Position numbers and translations under genes: made by a program. 64,000 bases of DNA from an uncultured Clostridia bacterium (GTDB taxonomy: Bacteria > Bacillota > Clostridia > Oscillospirales > Acutalibacteraceae), in NCBI GenBank assembly GCA_947168445.1, contig CAMVLW010000005.1, positions 1 through 64,000 on the forward strand, in the 5' to 3' direction. Below are positions 30,012 to 42,045 of this stretch, piece by piece; position 1 is the first letter of the stretch, and every line of letters starts with the position of its first letter. The notes under the pieces are model-generated. The model ran no database searches. It saw only the letters and a list, made by a program, of their open reading frames with translations, and was not told where the DNA came from.

Positions 30012-30041
30012 TTTTCCATTTTCCGTTTTCCATTTTACATT
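30009..30041. repeat. 7-bp tandem array (TTTCCAT type) starting at the ntpD stop codon
   Basis: TAA is followed at once by TTTTCCA, TTTTCCG, TTTTCCA, TTTTACA units. Confidence 0.7.
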
Positions 30042-30076
30042 GAAAAGAGCAGCTCCGTCAAAGAGCTGCTCTTTTC
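30042..30076. terminator. Bidirectional terminator between the V-ATPase and clpC operons
   Basis: 13-bp stem GAAAAGAGCAGCT / AGCTGCTCTTTTC; T-rich end on either strand. Confidence 0.9.
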
Positions 30077-30083
30077 ATATCAA

Positions 30084-32531
<2,448 letters not shown>

Positions 32532-32548
32532 CAAATTACCTCCTTTTT

Positions 32549-32591
32549 TTAAAGTGATTAGTGGTAAGTGGTAAGTGAATTATAAGTTTTA
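32549..32591. repeat. 7-bp tandem array (AGTGGTA type) at the mcsB stop codon
   Basis: AGTGATT, AGTGGTA, AGTGGTA, AGTGAAT, TATAAGT, TTTA; the complement of the mcsB stop (32589-32591) is at its end. Confidence 0.65.
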
Positions 32592-33575
32592 CAGCGTTTT
32601 CTGAATCAGCTTTGCGCGTTCCACATCTCTTTCGTGGGGCGAAAGGCTTTTGCCTGCCGCGACGCTCAGGGTGGCGGGCTCAACGGCGGTCATCAGGCTG
32701 TCGATAGTTTCGGGCTTGACGTCCGCAATCTGTCCCGATACGATACCCAGCCGCACGTTGGAGAGCAGCTTTAAGGCTTCGTCGTGCGAAATCAGCCGCG
32801 CGTATTTGAGGATTCCCAGACTTCTCGCAATGGTATCCTGTACGTCCATGCTCCTGCAAAGGCGTTCACGCGCCTGTTCCTCCTGCGCGACAAGCTGGGC
32901 GGTGATGTTTTTCAGATTCTCAATCGCCGCTTTTTCGGAAATGCCGAGCGTCACCTGATTGGAAAGCTGATAAAGCGCGCCCTTTGGCTCTGTTCCCTCG
33001 CCGTGAGCGCCGCGGATGGTGAGTCCCAGCTTGGAGAGATTGCCCGCAATGCGGCTGACGGCACGGCTCTTTTCGAGCGCGGGCAGGTGGAGCATGACGG
33101 AAGCCCGCATACCGGTGCCGAGGTTGGTCGGGCACTGGGTGAGGTAGCCGAGCTTTTCATCAAAGGCAAAGTCGAGGTTTTCATCAAGCAGGGTGTCGAG
33201 CTTGTCGGCGGTGTCGTAGGCTTCGTCGAGCGTCAGCCCTTTGGTAATCACCTGCAAACGGATGTGATCCTCCTCGTTAATCATGATAGACAGGCTCTCG
33301 TCGCTGCTGAGCAACAGCGCTCTGCCCTCGGGGTCGCTGATGAATTCGGGGCTGACAAGCCGCTTTTCAACCAGCGAAACGCTTTGGCGCGGGTCAAGCT
33401 CCTCCATTTTGATAAAGGAAAAGTCGTTCGCGAGCACGCTGTTGCCGTTTTTTACCGCGTCGCGCACCTTTTCAATCACCTGTTCTCTGCCCTGCTGTGA
33501 CAGCTTGCAGGGAAACGGATAGTCTTTTAAATTTCTGGCAAGGCGAACCCTTGTGGAAATCACTACGTTGCTCAT
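32589..33575 (-). CDS. mcsB: Protein arginine kinase McsB
   Basis: 328 residues, guanido-kinase fold: VISTRVRLARNLKDYPFP at the start, MINEEDHIRLQVITKGL with the catalytic Glu/Asp loop, and LTQCPTNLGTGMRASVMLHLPAL with the Cys/Asn-rich site. It phosphorylates arginines on proteins to target them to ClpCP, and inactivates CtsR. Lies 2 bp downstream of mcsA. Confidence 0.96.
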   Translation of the reverse strand: MSNVVISTRVRLARNLKDYPFPCKLSQQGREQVIEKVRDAVKNGNSVLANDFSFIKMEELDPRQSVSLVEKRLVSPEFISDPEGRALLLSSDESLSIMINEEDHIRLQVITKGLTLDEAYDTADKLDTLLDENLDFAFDEKLGYLTQCPTNLGTGMRASVMLHLPALEKSRAVSRIAGNLSKLGLTIRGAHGEGTEPKGALYQLSNQVTLGISEKAAIENLKNITAQLVAQEEQARERLCRSMDVQDTIARSLGILKYARLISHDEALKLLSNVRLGIVSGQIADVKPETIDSLMTAVEPATLSVAAGKSLSPHERDVERAKLIQKTL

Positions 33576-33577
33576 GC

Positions 33578-34078
33578 TTAACCCTCCATTCCTTTAATCT
33601 GATCTCTCAGCTGCGCCGCAAGCTCAAAGTTTTGCTCCGCAACCGCCGCGTCAAGCTGCTTTTTTAATTCCTGAATTTTCTGCTCCTTCGTCAGCTCGGC
33701 GGGCTTTTGCGCTTTTTCCGCCTTGCCGCTGTTTTTGCCGCAGTGGGTGGTGTTGCCGTGAATCCTTCTGATAGAGGGATAAAGCTGGTCGGCAAACAGC
33801 TCGTAGCAGTGGGCGCAGCCTACCTGACCGCTCTTGGCGATTTCGGAGTAGGTGCTGCCGCAGAATTCGCAGCGCGTCGCCTGTGTTCTGGCAGGCAGCA
33901 CGTTGGTGAAAAAGCTGCCCAGCAGGTTTGAAAAATCGTTTTCCATTCCGGCGAACATGTTGGTGTAGCCCATCTTTTGCGCGCACTCGCTGCACAAATC
34001 GTACTCCTTGAATTCGCCGTTGATAATGGTTTTGACATGTGTGTTGGCATTATTATTGCCGCATTTCTGACATTTCAT
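33578..34078 (-). CDS. mcsA: McsA, activator of protein arginine kinase (UvrB/UvrC-motif protein)
   Basis: 166 residues. Two zinc sites: MKCQKCGNNNANTH with YDLCSECAQ, and ATRCEFCGSTYSEI with GCAHCYELF. A C-terminal UVR motif (KIQELKKQLDAAVAEQNFELAAQLRDQIK) follows. It binds and activates McsB. The start is ATG 34078 (GAGGTGA 5 nt upstream); an in-frame GTG at 34087 lies within that ribosome site. Confidence 0.95.
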   Translation of the reverse strand: MKCQKCGNNNANTHVKTIINGEFKEYDLCSECAQKMGYTNMFAGMENDFSNLLGSFFTNVLPARTQATRCEFCGSTYSEIAKSGQVGCAHCYELFADQLYPSIRRIHGNTTHCGKNSGKAEKAQKPAELTKEQKIQELKKQLDAAVAEQNFELAAQLRDQIKGMEG

Positions 34079-34108
34079 ATCCTTCACCTCATTTTAAAAT
34101 AGTATATG

Positions 34109-34561
34109 TTACGAATTAAGCGTTAACAGCATGTTTTTGAAAAGGTCGGCGCGCACGGTGTCGCGCTTTTCCTGTTCGACATTTTTCAGCGTTCTGTCGG
34201 AGAGCGCCGCCGCGATGACCTTGGCAGTTTGAAGCTCCATCACCGCCCGCTGCAGCATGTTGTGCAGCATTGCCTCGGCAGTCGCCTTGTCAAGCCGGTC
34301 GCCAATGGAATTGACAATGTGCATGAGCGCCGTGCCCTTATCCATTTTTACCCGGCTGATTCGGATATATCCGCCGCCTCCGCGGCGGCTCTCGACAATG
34401 TAGCCCTGCTCGGGCGTAAAGCGCGAGGTAATGACATAATTAATCTGGCTGGGCACGCAGCCCAAGCTGCCTGCAAGCTCGTTGCGCTGAATCTCAGCGC
34501 TGCCGTCCTGTTGCTCCAGCATTTCCATAATATACTGCGCAACCAAATCACTCATTCTCAT
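34109..34561 (-). CDS. ctsR: CtsR, class III heat-shock repressor
   Basis: 150 residues. Winged helix with SDLVAQYIMEMLEQQDGSAEIQRNELAGSLGCVPSQINYVITSRFTPEQGYIVESRRGGGGYIRI; the glycine-rich wing RRGGGGYI is diagnostic. The C-terminal part carries the McsB-sensing region. The start is ATG 34561 because AGAAGGA is 6 nt upstream; ATG 34567 touches that site. First gene of ctsR-mcsA-mcsB-clpC, with three CtsR boxes upstream. Confidence 0.96.
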   Translation of the reverse strand: MRMSDLVAQYIMEMLEQQDGSAEIQRNELAGSLGCVPSQINYVITSRFTPEQGYIVESRRGGGGYIRISRVKMDKGTALMHIVNSIGDRLDKATAEAMLHNMLQRAVMELQTAKVIAAALSDRTLKNVEQEKRDTVRADLFKNMLLTLNS

Positions 34562-34601
34562 TTTCATTCCTTCTTTCGTGTCCCTTTCGGGCTTTGGTTA
34601 T

Positions 34602-34647
34602 AGTATAGCGTAAAGGTCAGATAAAGTCAAAGTCAAATAAAGTCAGA
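34602..34647 (-). promoter_or_regulatory. ctsR operon promoter overlapped by two CtsR boxes
   Basis: Minus-strand TTGACT (34625-34630), 17-bp spacer, TATACT (34602-34607). On the plus strand GGTCAGA-TAA-AGTCAAA (34615-34631) and AGTCAAA-TAA-AGTCAGA (34631-34647) match the CtsR heptad pair (A/G)GTCAAA-N3-(A/G)GTCAAA with one change each and cover the -35. Confidence 0.88.
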
Positions 34648-34718
34648 AAATAAAAGGAATACTCTGAGATTCTCCCGAATTCTCACGAATACTCCTGTTT
34701 TCTTACTTTTAAAATTTT

Positions 34719-34735
34719 TTTGACTTTTCTTGACC
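34719..34735 (-). promoter_or_regulatory. Third, upstream CtsR box
   Basis: Reads GGTCAAG-AAA-AGTCAAA on the minus strand, opposite in orientation to the pair at 34615-34647 and about 90 bp upstream of the -35. Confidence 0.65.
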
Positions 34736-35210
34736 TATCGGAGCGCTATCCTGTTAAACCGTATTCTAACAGGGAGAGATAGGCTTCCTATCCGCGGGCG
34801 AGCAATGCTCGCCCCTACTACCTTGTCTCGACTAAAGCTTTACATTACATTTTTATGTAGGGGCGCACCCATGTGTGCGCCCGCGGATAGGAAGCCGTTC
34901 GTTTCCGTGGCAGAAACGGTTAGTTAGGAAAACGCGGCTCGGGCGAACACTTGGGTTCGCCCCTACAAATCGTTGTCAAAAGTTAAGATTTTAATGTTTT
35001 CAATAATAAAAACCGCCGCACCCGCGACATTCGACGCGCCGGCAGCGTGACGCTGCACCCAATTCGCGAACCGAATGTTTGAAATAAGTCAAACTTCCGT
35101 TCCCGCGACATAAGACGCGCCGTTAGTCCGTACTTTCCAAAATGCCGCTTTTTCCAAAGGCGCACTGCTGCTACAGCCGTAGAAAAGCGGCGAACACTTG
35201 GTTCGCCGCT
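34736..35210. repeat. Gene-free spacer made of dispersed repeats
   Basis: No gene seen. 34736-34975 holds two or three members of the CCTATCCGCGGGCG.. hairpin family (compare 20332-20540), two of them facing each other. 35011-35175 holds one copy of the 81-bp GGCAGCGTGACGCTGCACCC repeat (35041-35121) with its tail CCGTTAGTCCG..CCAAAGGCGC, the same unit found twice in tandem at 46361-46522. Confidence 0.75.
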
Positions 35211-35257
35211 CTGGGGTTAATCATATAGTTTTATAAAATTATCCGCAGGAAGCTTTA

Positions 35258-35542
35258 TCAGGATTCTTCAGCTTCATTTCTTTTTGCAAAGCATTCGCTG
35301 CAGTAGTAACTCTTTCCTTCCATCGGTTTAAACGGAATTCTAGCAGGACCACCGCATTCGGCGCATGTGGTGTCATAGTATTCTCTGCTTGCTTTGACGG
35401 CGTTTTTGCGCGCCTGTCTGCATTCTTTACAGCGCTGGGGCTCATTTACGAAGCCTTTTTCAGCGTAGAATTCCTGCTCGCCGGCAGTGAAAACAAATTC
35501 CTTACCACAATCTTTGCAGACTAGTGTTTTGTCTTCAAACAT
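35258..35542 (-). CDS. Small zinc-ribbon protein
   Basis: 94 residues with three Cys pairs: LVCKDCGKEF, QRCKECRQARK, TTCAECGGPARIPFKP and YYCSECFAK. This is the zinc-ribbon plus CxxC layout of a conserved clostridial family of unknown role, possibly nucleic-acid binding. ATG 35542 is chosen because GAGGT is 8 nt upstream. It follows the SigH-like gene by 60 bp on the same strand and may be cotranscribed. Confidence 0.85.
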   Translation of the reverse strand: MFEDKTLVCKDCGKEFVFTAGEQEFYAEKGFVNEPQRCKECRQARKNAVKASREYYDTTCAECGGPARIPFKPMEGKSYYCSECFAKRNEAEES

Positions 35543-35602
35543 GGACATCTACCTCACTTTGGGTTATAAATTTGTCCCTTGAAAAACTGCGCAGCATTCT
35601 TT

Positions 35603-36190
35603 TCAGGACATTTCTTTTGTGCCGACCTTTCTGCGCGCCCGTTGCAGGGCGTTGTCGACGGATTTTTCGGAAATGTTTAGCTTGCGTGAAATGTTGCTGT
35701 AGCTGAGTCCCGAGGCAAAGAGCATGAGCACCTCGTATTCCCTTGCCGACAATAAAGCCTTGAGCCGCTTCAGCGTTTGCTCCAGATGTTCCCTTTGCAG
35801 CAGCCTGTCCTCGGGAGAGGGCACAGAGCTGCCAAGACTTTCGGGAATATCATCAATGGAGGTCAGCGCGGAATCCGGCACTGCTTTTTTCGACTGTGAG
35901 CGAGAAAAAATTTTGCTGAATCTGCGGCGGGCAACCAGCGACACATAGGTGCCGAAGGAGCTTCCGCCGTCAGGCTGATAGCTTTGACAGGCATAAAACA
36001 ACGCGGTCAGCCCTTCCTGCAAAAAATCATTCTGCTCGTAGCCCTGAACTGAGTATTTGCGCGCGATAAAACGGAGTTCTCCGAAATACCGTATAACCAG
36101 TTCATTAAAGGCTTCTTCATCACCGTCTTTGGAAAGTGCGGCAAGAACATCATCTGAAAGGGCAAAATACATTCCTTCGATTTGTGCCAT
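35603..36190 (-). CDS. RNA polymerase sigma factor, SigH-like
   Basis: 195 residues. Region 2: DEEAFNELVIRYFGELRFIARKYSVQGYEQNDFLQEGLTALFYACQSY. Region 4: LLSAREYEVLMLFASGLSYSNISRKLNISEKSVDNALQRARRKV, where KSVDNALQR closely resembles Bacillus SigH (KSIDNALQR). In Bacillus SigH controls entry into sporulation and competence. Here it is a single gene or heads a short operon with the zinc-ribbon gene. GGGGG lies 6 nt before the ATG. A separate role from SigH is possible. Confidence 0.88.
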   Translation of the reverse strand: MAQIEGMYFALSDDVLAALSKDGDEEAFNELVIRYFGELRFIARKYSVQGYEQNDFLQEGLTALFYACQSYQPDGGSSFGTYVSLVARRRFSKIFSRSQSKKAVPDSALTSIDDIPESLGSSVPSPEDRLLQREHLEQTLKRLKALLSAREYEVLMLFASGLSYSNISRKLNISEKSVDNALQRARRKVGTKEMS

Positions 36191-36226
36191 TCTGTACCCC
36201 CGCTACATATGATATTCTGTAACAAT

Positions 36227-36255
36227 ATTTTATCATATTCAAGTGCAAAAGTCAA
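36227..36255 (-). promoter_or_regulatory. Promoter of the SigH-like gene
   Basis: TTGACT (36250-36255), 17-bp spacer, TAAAAT (36227-36232) on the minus strand, a sigma-A type. Confidence 0.7.
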
Positions 36256-36347
36256 GCGACCATAGTATTTCTGTAGACTTGCATACTAATTCTCTCAGAA
36301 TTTATGCAATTCGACTGACAAATAGTTGCATTTTCAATCTTTAAGCA

Positions 36348-36376
36348 TTGTAATTTCCTGCTGTGAATGCTATAAT
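36348..36376 (+). promoter_or_regulatory. Promoter of comM
   Basis: TTGTAA (36348-36353), 17-bp spacer, TATAAT (36371-36376). Confidence 0.8.
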
Positions 36377-36404
36377 AAAGTATCACAGTATCAGGAGTCA
36401 GACT

Positions 36405-37937
<1,533 letters not shown>

Positions 37938-37967
37938 ACAGCAAAAGAAAAGACAGCAGCAGCAAAC

Positions 37968-37998
37968 GCGTCAGCTCCCGCTGACGCCTTTTCTTCTC
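37968..37998 (+). terminator. Terminator of comM
   Basis: 8-bp stem GCGTCAGC / GCTGACGC, tetraloop, then CTTTTCTTCTC. Confidence 0.75.
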
Positions 37999-38019
37999 TC
38001 CTCTTCTCTTCTCTTTCTC

Positions 38020-38091
38020 TTTATCTTTATCTTTATGTTTATGTTTATGTTTATCTTTATCTTTATGTTTATATTTATCTTTATATTTATA
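38020..38091. repeat. Hexanucleotide microsatellite (TTTATN, 12 units)
   Basis: Twelve uninterrupted 6-bp units TTTATC/TTTATG/TTTATA. Any frame through it reads as Phe-Ile/Met repeats, but no ribosome site or gene context supports translation. The rest of 37938-38173 holds nothing else recognisable. Confidence 0.85.
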
Positions 38092-38173
38092 TTGGCTTGT
38101 TTGGGTTGTTTTTCAACCGACGGGTTGTTTTTTCCGAATTCTTCCGAAAAACGCACAAGAGAGCGGAAAACTC

Positions 38174-38202
38174 TTGCGAATACACAAAATATATGGTATA
38201 AT
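38174..38202 (+). promoter_or_regulatory. Promoter of the DUF1858-trmK-Nif3 operon
   Basis: TTGCGA (38174-38179), 17-bp spacer, extended TGG then TATAAT (38197-38202). Confidence 0.8.
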
Positions 38203-38243
38203 AAAAGTTGAGAGCACAAAATATTCAACGGAGGTAATGAATT

Positions 38244-38438
38244 ATGGCTATTACAAAAACAGACATCATCGGCGACGTACTCGACCGGCACCCCGAAACA
38301 GCGCAGCTGTTCCTGAGCATTGGCATGCACTGCCTTGGCTGTCCCGCTTCCCGCGGCGAAACCATTGAGGAAGCCTGCTATGTGCACGGCGCAGACGCCG
38401 ACAAACTGATTGAGGCGCTCAACGCCGCTGTAAAATGA
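38244..38438 (+). CDS. DUF1858 domain-containing protein
   Basis: 64 residues, full length for DUF1858: TKTDIIGDVLDRHPETAQLFLSIGMHCLGCPASRGETIEEACYVHGAD. The CxxC in MHCLGCPAS and the following His are typical; relatives are proposed to bind a metal or act in redox processes, without proven function. GGAGGT upstream. Its stop overlaps the trmK start by four bases (ATGA). Confidence 0.92.
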   Translation: MAITKTDIIGDVLDRHPETAQLFLSIGMHCLGCPASRGETIEEACYVHGADADKLIEALNAAVK

Positions 38439-39103
38439 GCGGCGGAAACCACTTGGATAGCCGCCTGAAGCTGTGCGCGGACTTTGTCCGGCACGGAAAA
38501 AGGCTCGCGGACATCGGCACAGACCATGCGTATCTTCCCGTGTGGCTGTGCCGAAGTGGTATCTGTCCCTCCGCGATTGCCGCCGACATCAATCCCGCGC
38601 CGCTGGAAAGCGGCAGACAGACCATTGCCGCCGCCAACCTCAGCGACCGCATTGAAACGCGGCTGAGCGACGGCTTGCGCGAAATCGGCGGAGAGGAAGC
38701 GGACGATATTGTCATCGCGGGCATGGGCGGCGACCTGATTGCGAAAATTATCGGTGAATGGCGCTTTTCCCGCGACGGAGAAAAGCATTTTATTTTGCAG
38801 CCCATGACGCGCAGCGAACGGCTGATTCGCCGGCTGTGCGAAAACGGCTTTGACATTGACAGGCAGGACTGCTGTGTGGCGGGCGGAAAATGCTATACGG
38901 TGCTGTCCGTCACTTATACGGGGAACACGGCGGCGCGTGAGGAAAGCTATTTCTACACGGGCAGGCTGACCCCAAAGGAAAACGCAACGCATCTTCGCTT
39001 TGTGCGCGGTCACATTGACCGTCTGAACAAAATGGCACGGGGAGAGGCGCGCTTTGCCGCGCTTGCCCGTCAACTGGAGGAATTCTGTGGCGACAATTCG
39101 TGA
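38435..39103 (+). CDS. trmK: tRNA (adenine(22)-N(1))-methyltransferase TrmK
   Basis: 222 residues. SAM-dependent Rossmann methyltransferase: FVRHGKRLADIGTDHAYLPVWL binds SAM, IVIAGMGGDLIAKII is the family signature, LQPMTRSERLIRRLCENGF follows, and a C-terminal helical region binds tRNA. It methylates A22 in the D-loop of tRNA. Translationally coupled to DUF1858 and overlapping Nif3, the usual trmK-Nif3 pair of Bacillota. Confidence 0.94.
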   Translation: MSGGNHLDSRLKLCADFVRHGKRLADIGTDHAYLPVWLCRSGICPSAIAADINPAPLESGRQTIAAANLSDRIETRLSDGLREIGGEEADDIVIAGMGGDLIAKIIGEWRFSRDGEKHFILQPMTRSERLIRRLCENGFDIDRQDCCVAGGKCYTVLSVTYTGNTAAREESYFYTGRLTPKENATHLRFVRGHIDRLNKMARGEARFAALARQLEEFCGDNS

Positions 39104-39845
39104 AATTCTGGACTGGTTTGAAGCCTTCGCCCCGGTCGGCACCGCGATGGATTTTGACAACGTGGGATTGCTGGCAGGCGATAAGGATACAAAAATCACC
39201 TCTGCCCTGCTCGCGCTCGACATCACCGCGGAGGTTGTTGAGGAAGCGGCGGCGCTGGGCTGTGAACTGATTATCAGCCATCATCCGGTGATTTTTCAGC
39301 CGCTGAAGCGACTTGACCCGCACAGCGCGGCATATTTGCTGGCAAAGTACGGCATTGCCGCTGTGTGTATGCACACGAATCTGGATTTGAGCGAAGCCTT
39401 CGGCGTGAACACCTGTCTTGCCGCCGCCTTGGACGTAAAAAACCTGAGAAAGTCCGCTGTGGGCGAGTGTCTTTTTGTCGGCGAGCTGCCGAGGGAAACG
39501 GACATGCTCTCCTTCGCCGAAAACGCAAAGGCGGCGCTTGACTGCAAGGGCTTGCGCTACACCGCCGTGAAGGAGCGTGTGAAAACCGTTGCCGTTGCCT
39601 CGGGCGCGGGCGGCTCGGACATTTTTGCCGCCGCCGCGGAACACGCCGACGTGCTGGTGACAGGCGAAATCAAGCACCACGAAATCAACGCCGCTAACGA
39701 GCTGGGCGTGAACATTCTTGACGCGGGACATTTTAAAAGTGAAAATGTTGTCATTTTGCCGCTCAAAAACCGGCTTGCGGACAGATTTTCCGACATTACC
39801 TTTACAATCTCGCAAGCTTATGACGACAAAGTAAACTATCTTTAA
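39087..39845 (+). CDS. Nif3-like dinuclear metal centre hexameric protein
   Basis: 252 residues. DFDNVGLLAGDKD at the start, IISHHPVIFQPLKRL and VCMHTNLDLSEAFGVN with metal-binding His residues, SGAGGSDIFAAAAEHADVLVTGEIKHHEI, and LDAGHFKSENVVI at the end are the NIF3/GCH1-type-1 signatures. Molecular role not settled. GTG 39087 is chosen: GGAGG lies 6 nt upstream, and the gene then overlaps trmK by 17 bases. Confidence 0.93.
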   Translation: MATIREILDWFEAFAPVGTAMDFDNVGLLAGDKDTKITSALLALDITAEVVEEAAALGCELIISHHPVIFQPLKRLDPHSAAYLLAKYGIAAVCMHTNLDLSEAFGVNTCLAAALDVKNLRKSAVGECLFVGELPRETDMLSFAENAKAALDCKGLRYTAVKERVKTVAVASGAGGSDIFAAAAEHADVLVTGEIKHHEINAANELGVNILDAGHFKSENVVILPLKNRLADRFSDITFTISQAYDDKVNYL

Positions 39846-39864
39846 GGCAACCTCTAATTTTTTA

Positions 39865-39893
39865 TTGCATAATCGGTTACAATTTGGTATAAT
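39865..39893 (+). promoter_or_regulatory. Promoter of trmB
   Basis: TTGCAT (39865-39870), 17-bp spacer, extended TGG then TATAAT (39888-39893). Confidence 0.8.
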
Positions 39894-39928
39894 GATATGA
39901 GATGTTTTTCACCATTTAATGAGGTATT

Positions 39929-40600
39929 ATGAGAATCAGAAAAAAGAAATGGGCTGAGCCTGAGCTCAGCGTTTGCGACTTTTACATCAAGAATCCGGAG
40001 GACTATGCGGGCAGGTGGCAGACCGCCTTTCAAAAGGAACAGCCGCTGTATCTTGAAATCGGCTGCGGCAAAGGCGGCTTTGCGGGACAATTTGCCTTAA
40101 AATTCCCTGAGAGAAATATCATTGCGCTTGACATCAAGGTGGACATGCTCGGCGTGGGCAGGCGCACCATTGTCAAGCTGTTTGAAGAAAGCGGCAAGAC
40201 CGCTGAGGAAATCTCCAATTTGGTGCTTGTGAAATACAATGTTGAGCAGCTTGACGCGATTATCAAGCCGGAGGACAAAATTGAGGGGCTGTTTATCAAC
40301 TTCTGCAATCCGTGGCCGCGTCCCAAGCACAACAAGCGCCGCCTGACCTACTACAAAAAGCTGGAGATGTATAAGAGCTTTTTGCAGCCGGATGCGGAAA
40401 TCCGCTTTAAGACCGACGACGACGGGCTGTTTGAGGAAAGCCTGGAATATTTTGCGCAGACAGGCTACGAAATCACCTATCTCACCCGCGATTTGCACGC
40501 GAGCGGCTTTTCCGAAAACATCGTGACCGAGCACGAGCGCATGTTTACCGAGGAAGGCAAGAAGATTAAGTTTCTGATTGCCAAGCAGCGCGCCTTTTGA
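39929..40600 (+). CDS. trmB: tRNA (guanine(46)-N(7))-methyltransferase TrmB
   Basis: 223 residues. LEIGCGKGGFAGQFALKFPERNIIALDIK binds SAM; FINFCNPWPRPKHNKRRLTY is the family's catalytic PWP..H..RR motif; LKTDDDGLFEESLEYF-type segment follows. It makes m7G46 in the variable loop of tRNA. Own promoter. Confidence 0.96.
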   Translation: MRIRKKKWAEPELSVCDFYIKNPEDYAGRWQTAFQKEQPLYLEIGCGKGGFAGQFALKFPERNIIALDIKVDMLGVGRRTIVKLFEESGKTAEEISNLVLVKYNVEQLDAIIKPEDKIEGLFINFCNPWPRPKHNKRRLTYYKKLEMYKSFLQPDAEIRFKTDDDGLFEESLEYFAQTGYEITYLTRDLHASGFSENIVTEHERMFTEEGKKIKFLIAKQRAF

Positions 40601-40609
40601 CAGCGCGGA

Positions 40610-40638
40610 TTGATTTAGAAATATTAGAAATATACATT
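40610..40638 (+). promoter_or_regulatory. Promoter of the lipoprotein/two-component operon
   Basis: TTGATT (40610-40615), 17-bp spacer, TACATT (40633-40638). Confidence 0.55.
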
Positions 40639-40663
40639 ATTTTTTCAGAAAGGGGCGAAGCAT

Positions 40664-42019
40664 ATGAAGCGAAAAGCGGCAGCGGCGGCTTTGCTCGGCG
40701 CAGCGGTGCTGCTGACGGCAGGCGGCTGCAGCGTGACGGATTTGACGCGCGACGATATGCTGCGCCCGCCGAAAACCATGGGCGATGAGGCGGAGATTGA
40801 AGCGCTGATTGCGCAGACCGCGCCCAAGGGCTACATTTTGAAATATCCCAAAAGCGGCAGCTACCGCAGCGCGATTATCATGCACGACCTCGACGGCGAC
40901 GACGTGAACGAAGCGATTGCGTTCTTCCGCGACAAGGACAACACCACCGGGATTCACATGCTGGTGATGTATGAAACCGACGGCAAATGGCAGGCTTCCG
41001 ACGATTTTGTCGCCGAGACCACCGACGTTGACTGCGTGGAATTTGCCAACATCAACGGCGATTCCTCACAGGAGATTTTAGCCGGCTTTGCCACCTACAC
41101 CGCCAACGTCAACTTTTTGTCCGTTTATTCCTATCAAAACGGCAAAACGCAGCCGATTCAGGCGGGACAAAACTACTCGGCGTTTTATGTCGGCAACCTT
41201 GACGGCAGCGGCAAGAGCACGGTGATGACGCTCTCGCTCTTTACGCCCGAAAACGAGGCTAAGGCGACCATGCTGGAATTTGACGCCGCCACCGGCTCGC
41301 TTTACGCCAAGGCAAACGTCGCCATGGACCCAAACGTCGTCAGCTACCGCAGCATGACCGCTACCGAGTTGAGCGACAAGCGCCGCGGCTTGGTGGTGGA
41401 CGGCGTGCTGTCAAACGGCAGCATGAACACGCAGGTGCTCTATTTTAACAAGGAGCTTAACCTTTTGCGCAACCCGCTCAACGGCGAGAAGGCGGTGAAT
41501 CCCACCCGCCGCACGGAAGGAATCCTCTCCGCCGACATCAACAACGACATGAAAATCGAAATTCCCGTTGTTTCCACACTCCCCTACAACAACACCAACA
41601 AGGCGTTGAAATCGGCAAATCAGGTGTTGTGGAACACGTTCAGCGCAGAAAAGGAGGAGTTGCTGCCCGTGCAGCGCACCGCCGCCAACTATGCGTATCA
41701 TTACACCATTAAAATTCCCGAAACCTGGCTTGCGGGCACTTTTACCGCGCTGGTGAACGAAAGCGGCGACCTGCTCAGCTTTTATGAATGGAGCAAGGAC
41801 GGCGTCGGCGAAAAGCTGTTTGAAATCCGCGCGTTCAAGGTTGCCGACTGGGACCAAGGCAAGGGAATCGACGGCTATACCCTGATTTACAAGGACACGC
41901 GCAACGCCTTTGCGTTTGTCAACCTCAGCGCCGACAAGGAACTCGCGCTGACAGACGACGGCATTAAAACCGCTTTTGCGCAGCTGGACAGCGTGCCTGT
42001 TTCAACAAACAAATCATAA
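40664..42019 (+). CDS. Lipoprotein of unknown function upstream of a two-component system
   Basis: 451 residues. Lipoprotein signal with lipobox TAGGC at about residues 17-21. The mature part has repeated calcium-loop/FG-GAP-like stretches (MHDLDGDDVNEAIAFF, FANINGDSSQEILAGF, VGNLDGSGKSTVMTL, SADINNDMKIEIPVVS), suggesting a beta-propeller facing outward. Function unknown. The OmpR-type regulator gene follows after 26 bp and the kinase after it, so it may be a sensor accessory or a target. Confidence 0.85.
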   Translation: MKRKAAAAALLGAAVLLTAGGCSVTDLTRDDMLRPPKTMGDEAEIEALIAQTAPKGYILKYPKSGSYRSAIIMHDLDGDDVNEAIAFFRDKDNTTGIHMLVMYETDGKWQASDDFVAETTDVDCVEFANINGDSSQEILAGFATYTANVNFLSVYSYQNGKTQPIQAGQNYSAFYVGNLDGSGKSTVMTLSLFTPENEAKATMLEFDAATGSLYAKANVAMDPNVVSYRSMTATELSDKRRGLVVDGVLSNGSMNTQVLYFNKELNLLRNPLNGEKAVNPTRRTEGILSADINNDMKIEIPVVSTLPYNNTNKALKSANQVLWNTFSAEKEELLPVQRTAANYAYHYTIKIPETWLAGTFTALVNESGDLLSFYEWSKDGVGEKLFEIRAFKVADWDQGKGIDGYTLIYKDTRNAFAFVNLSADKELALTDDGIKTAFAQLDSVPVSTNKS

Positions 42020-42045
42020 TTTTCGAAGATGACGGAGGTTTTGAA

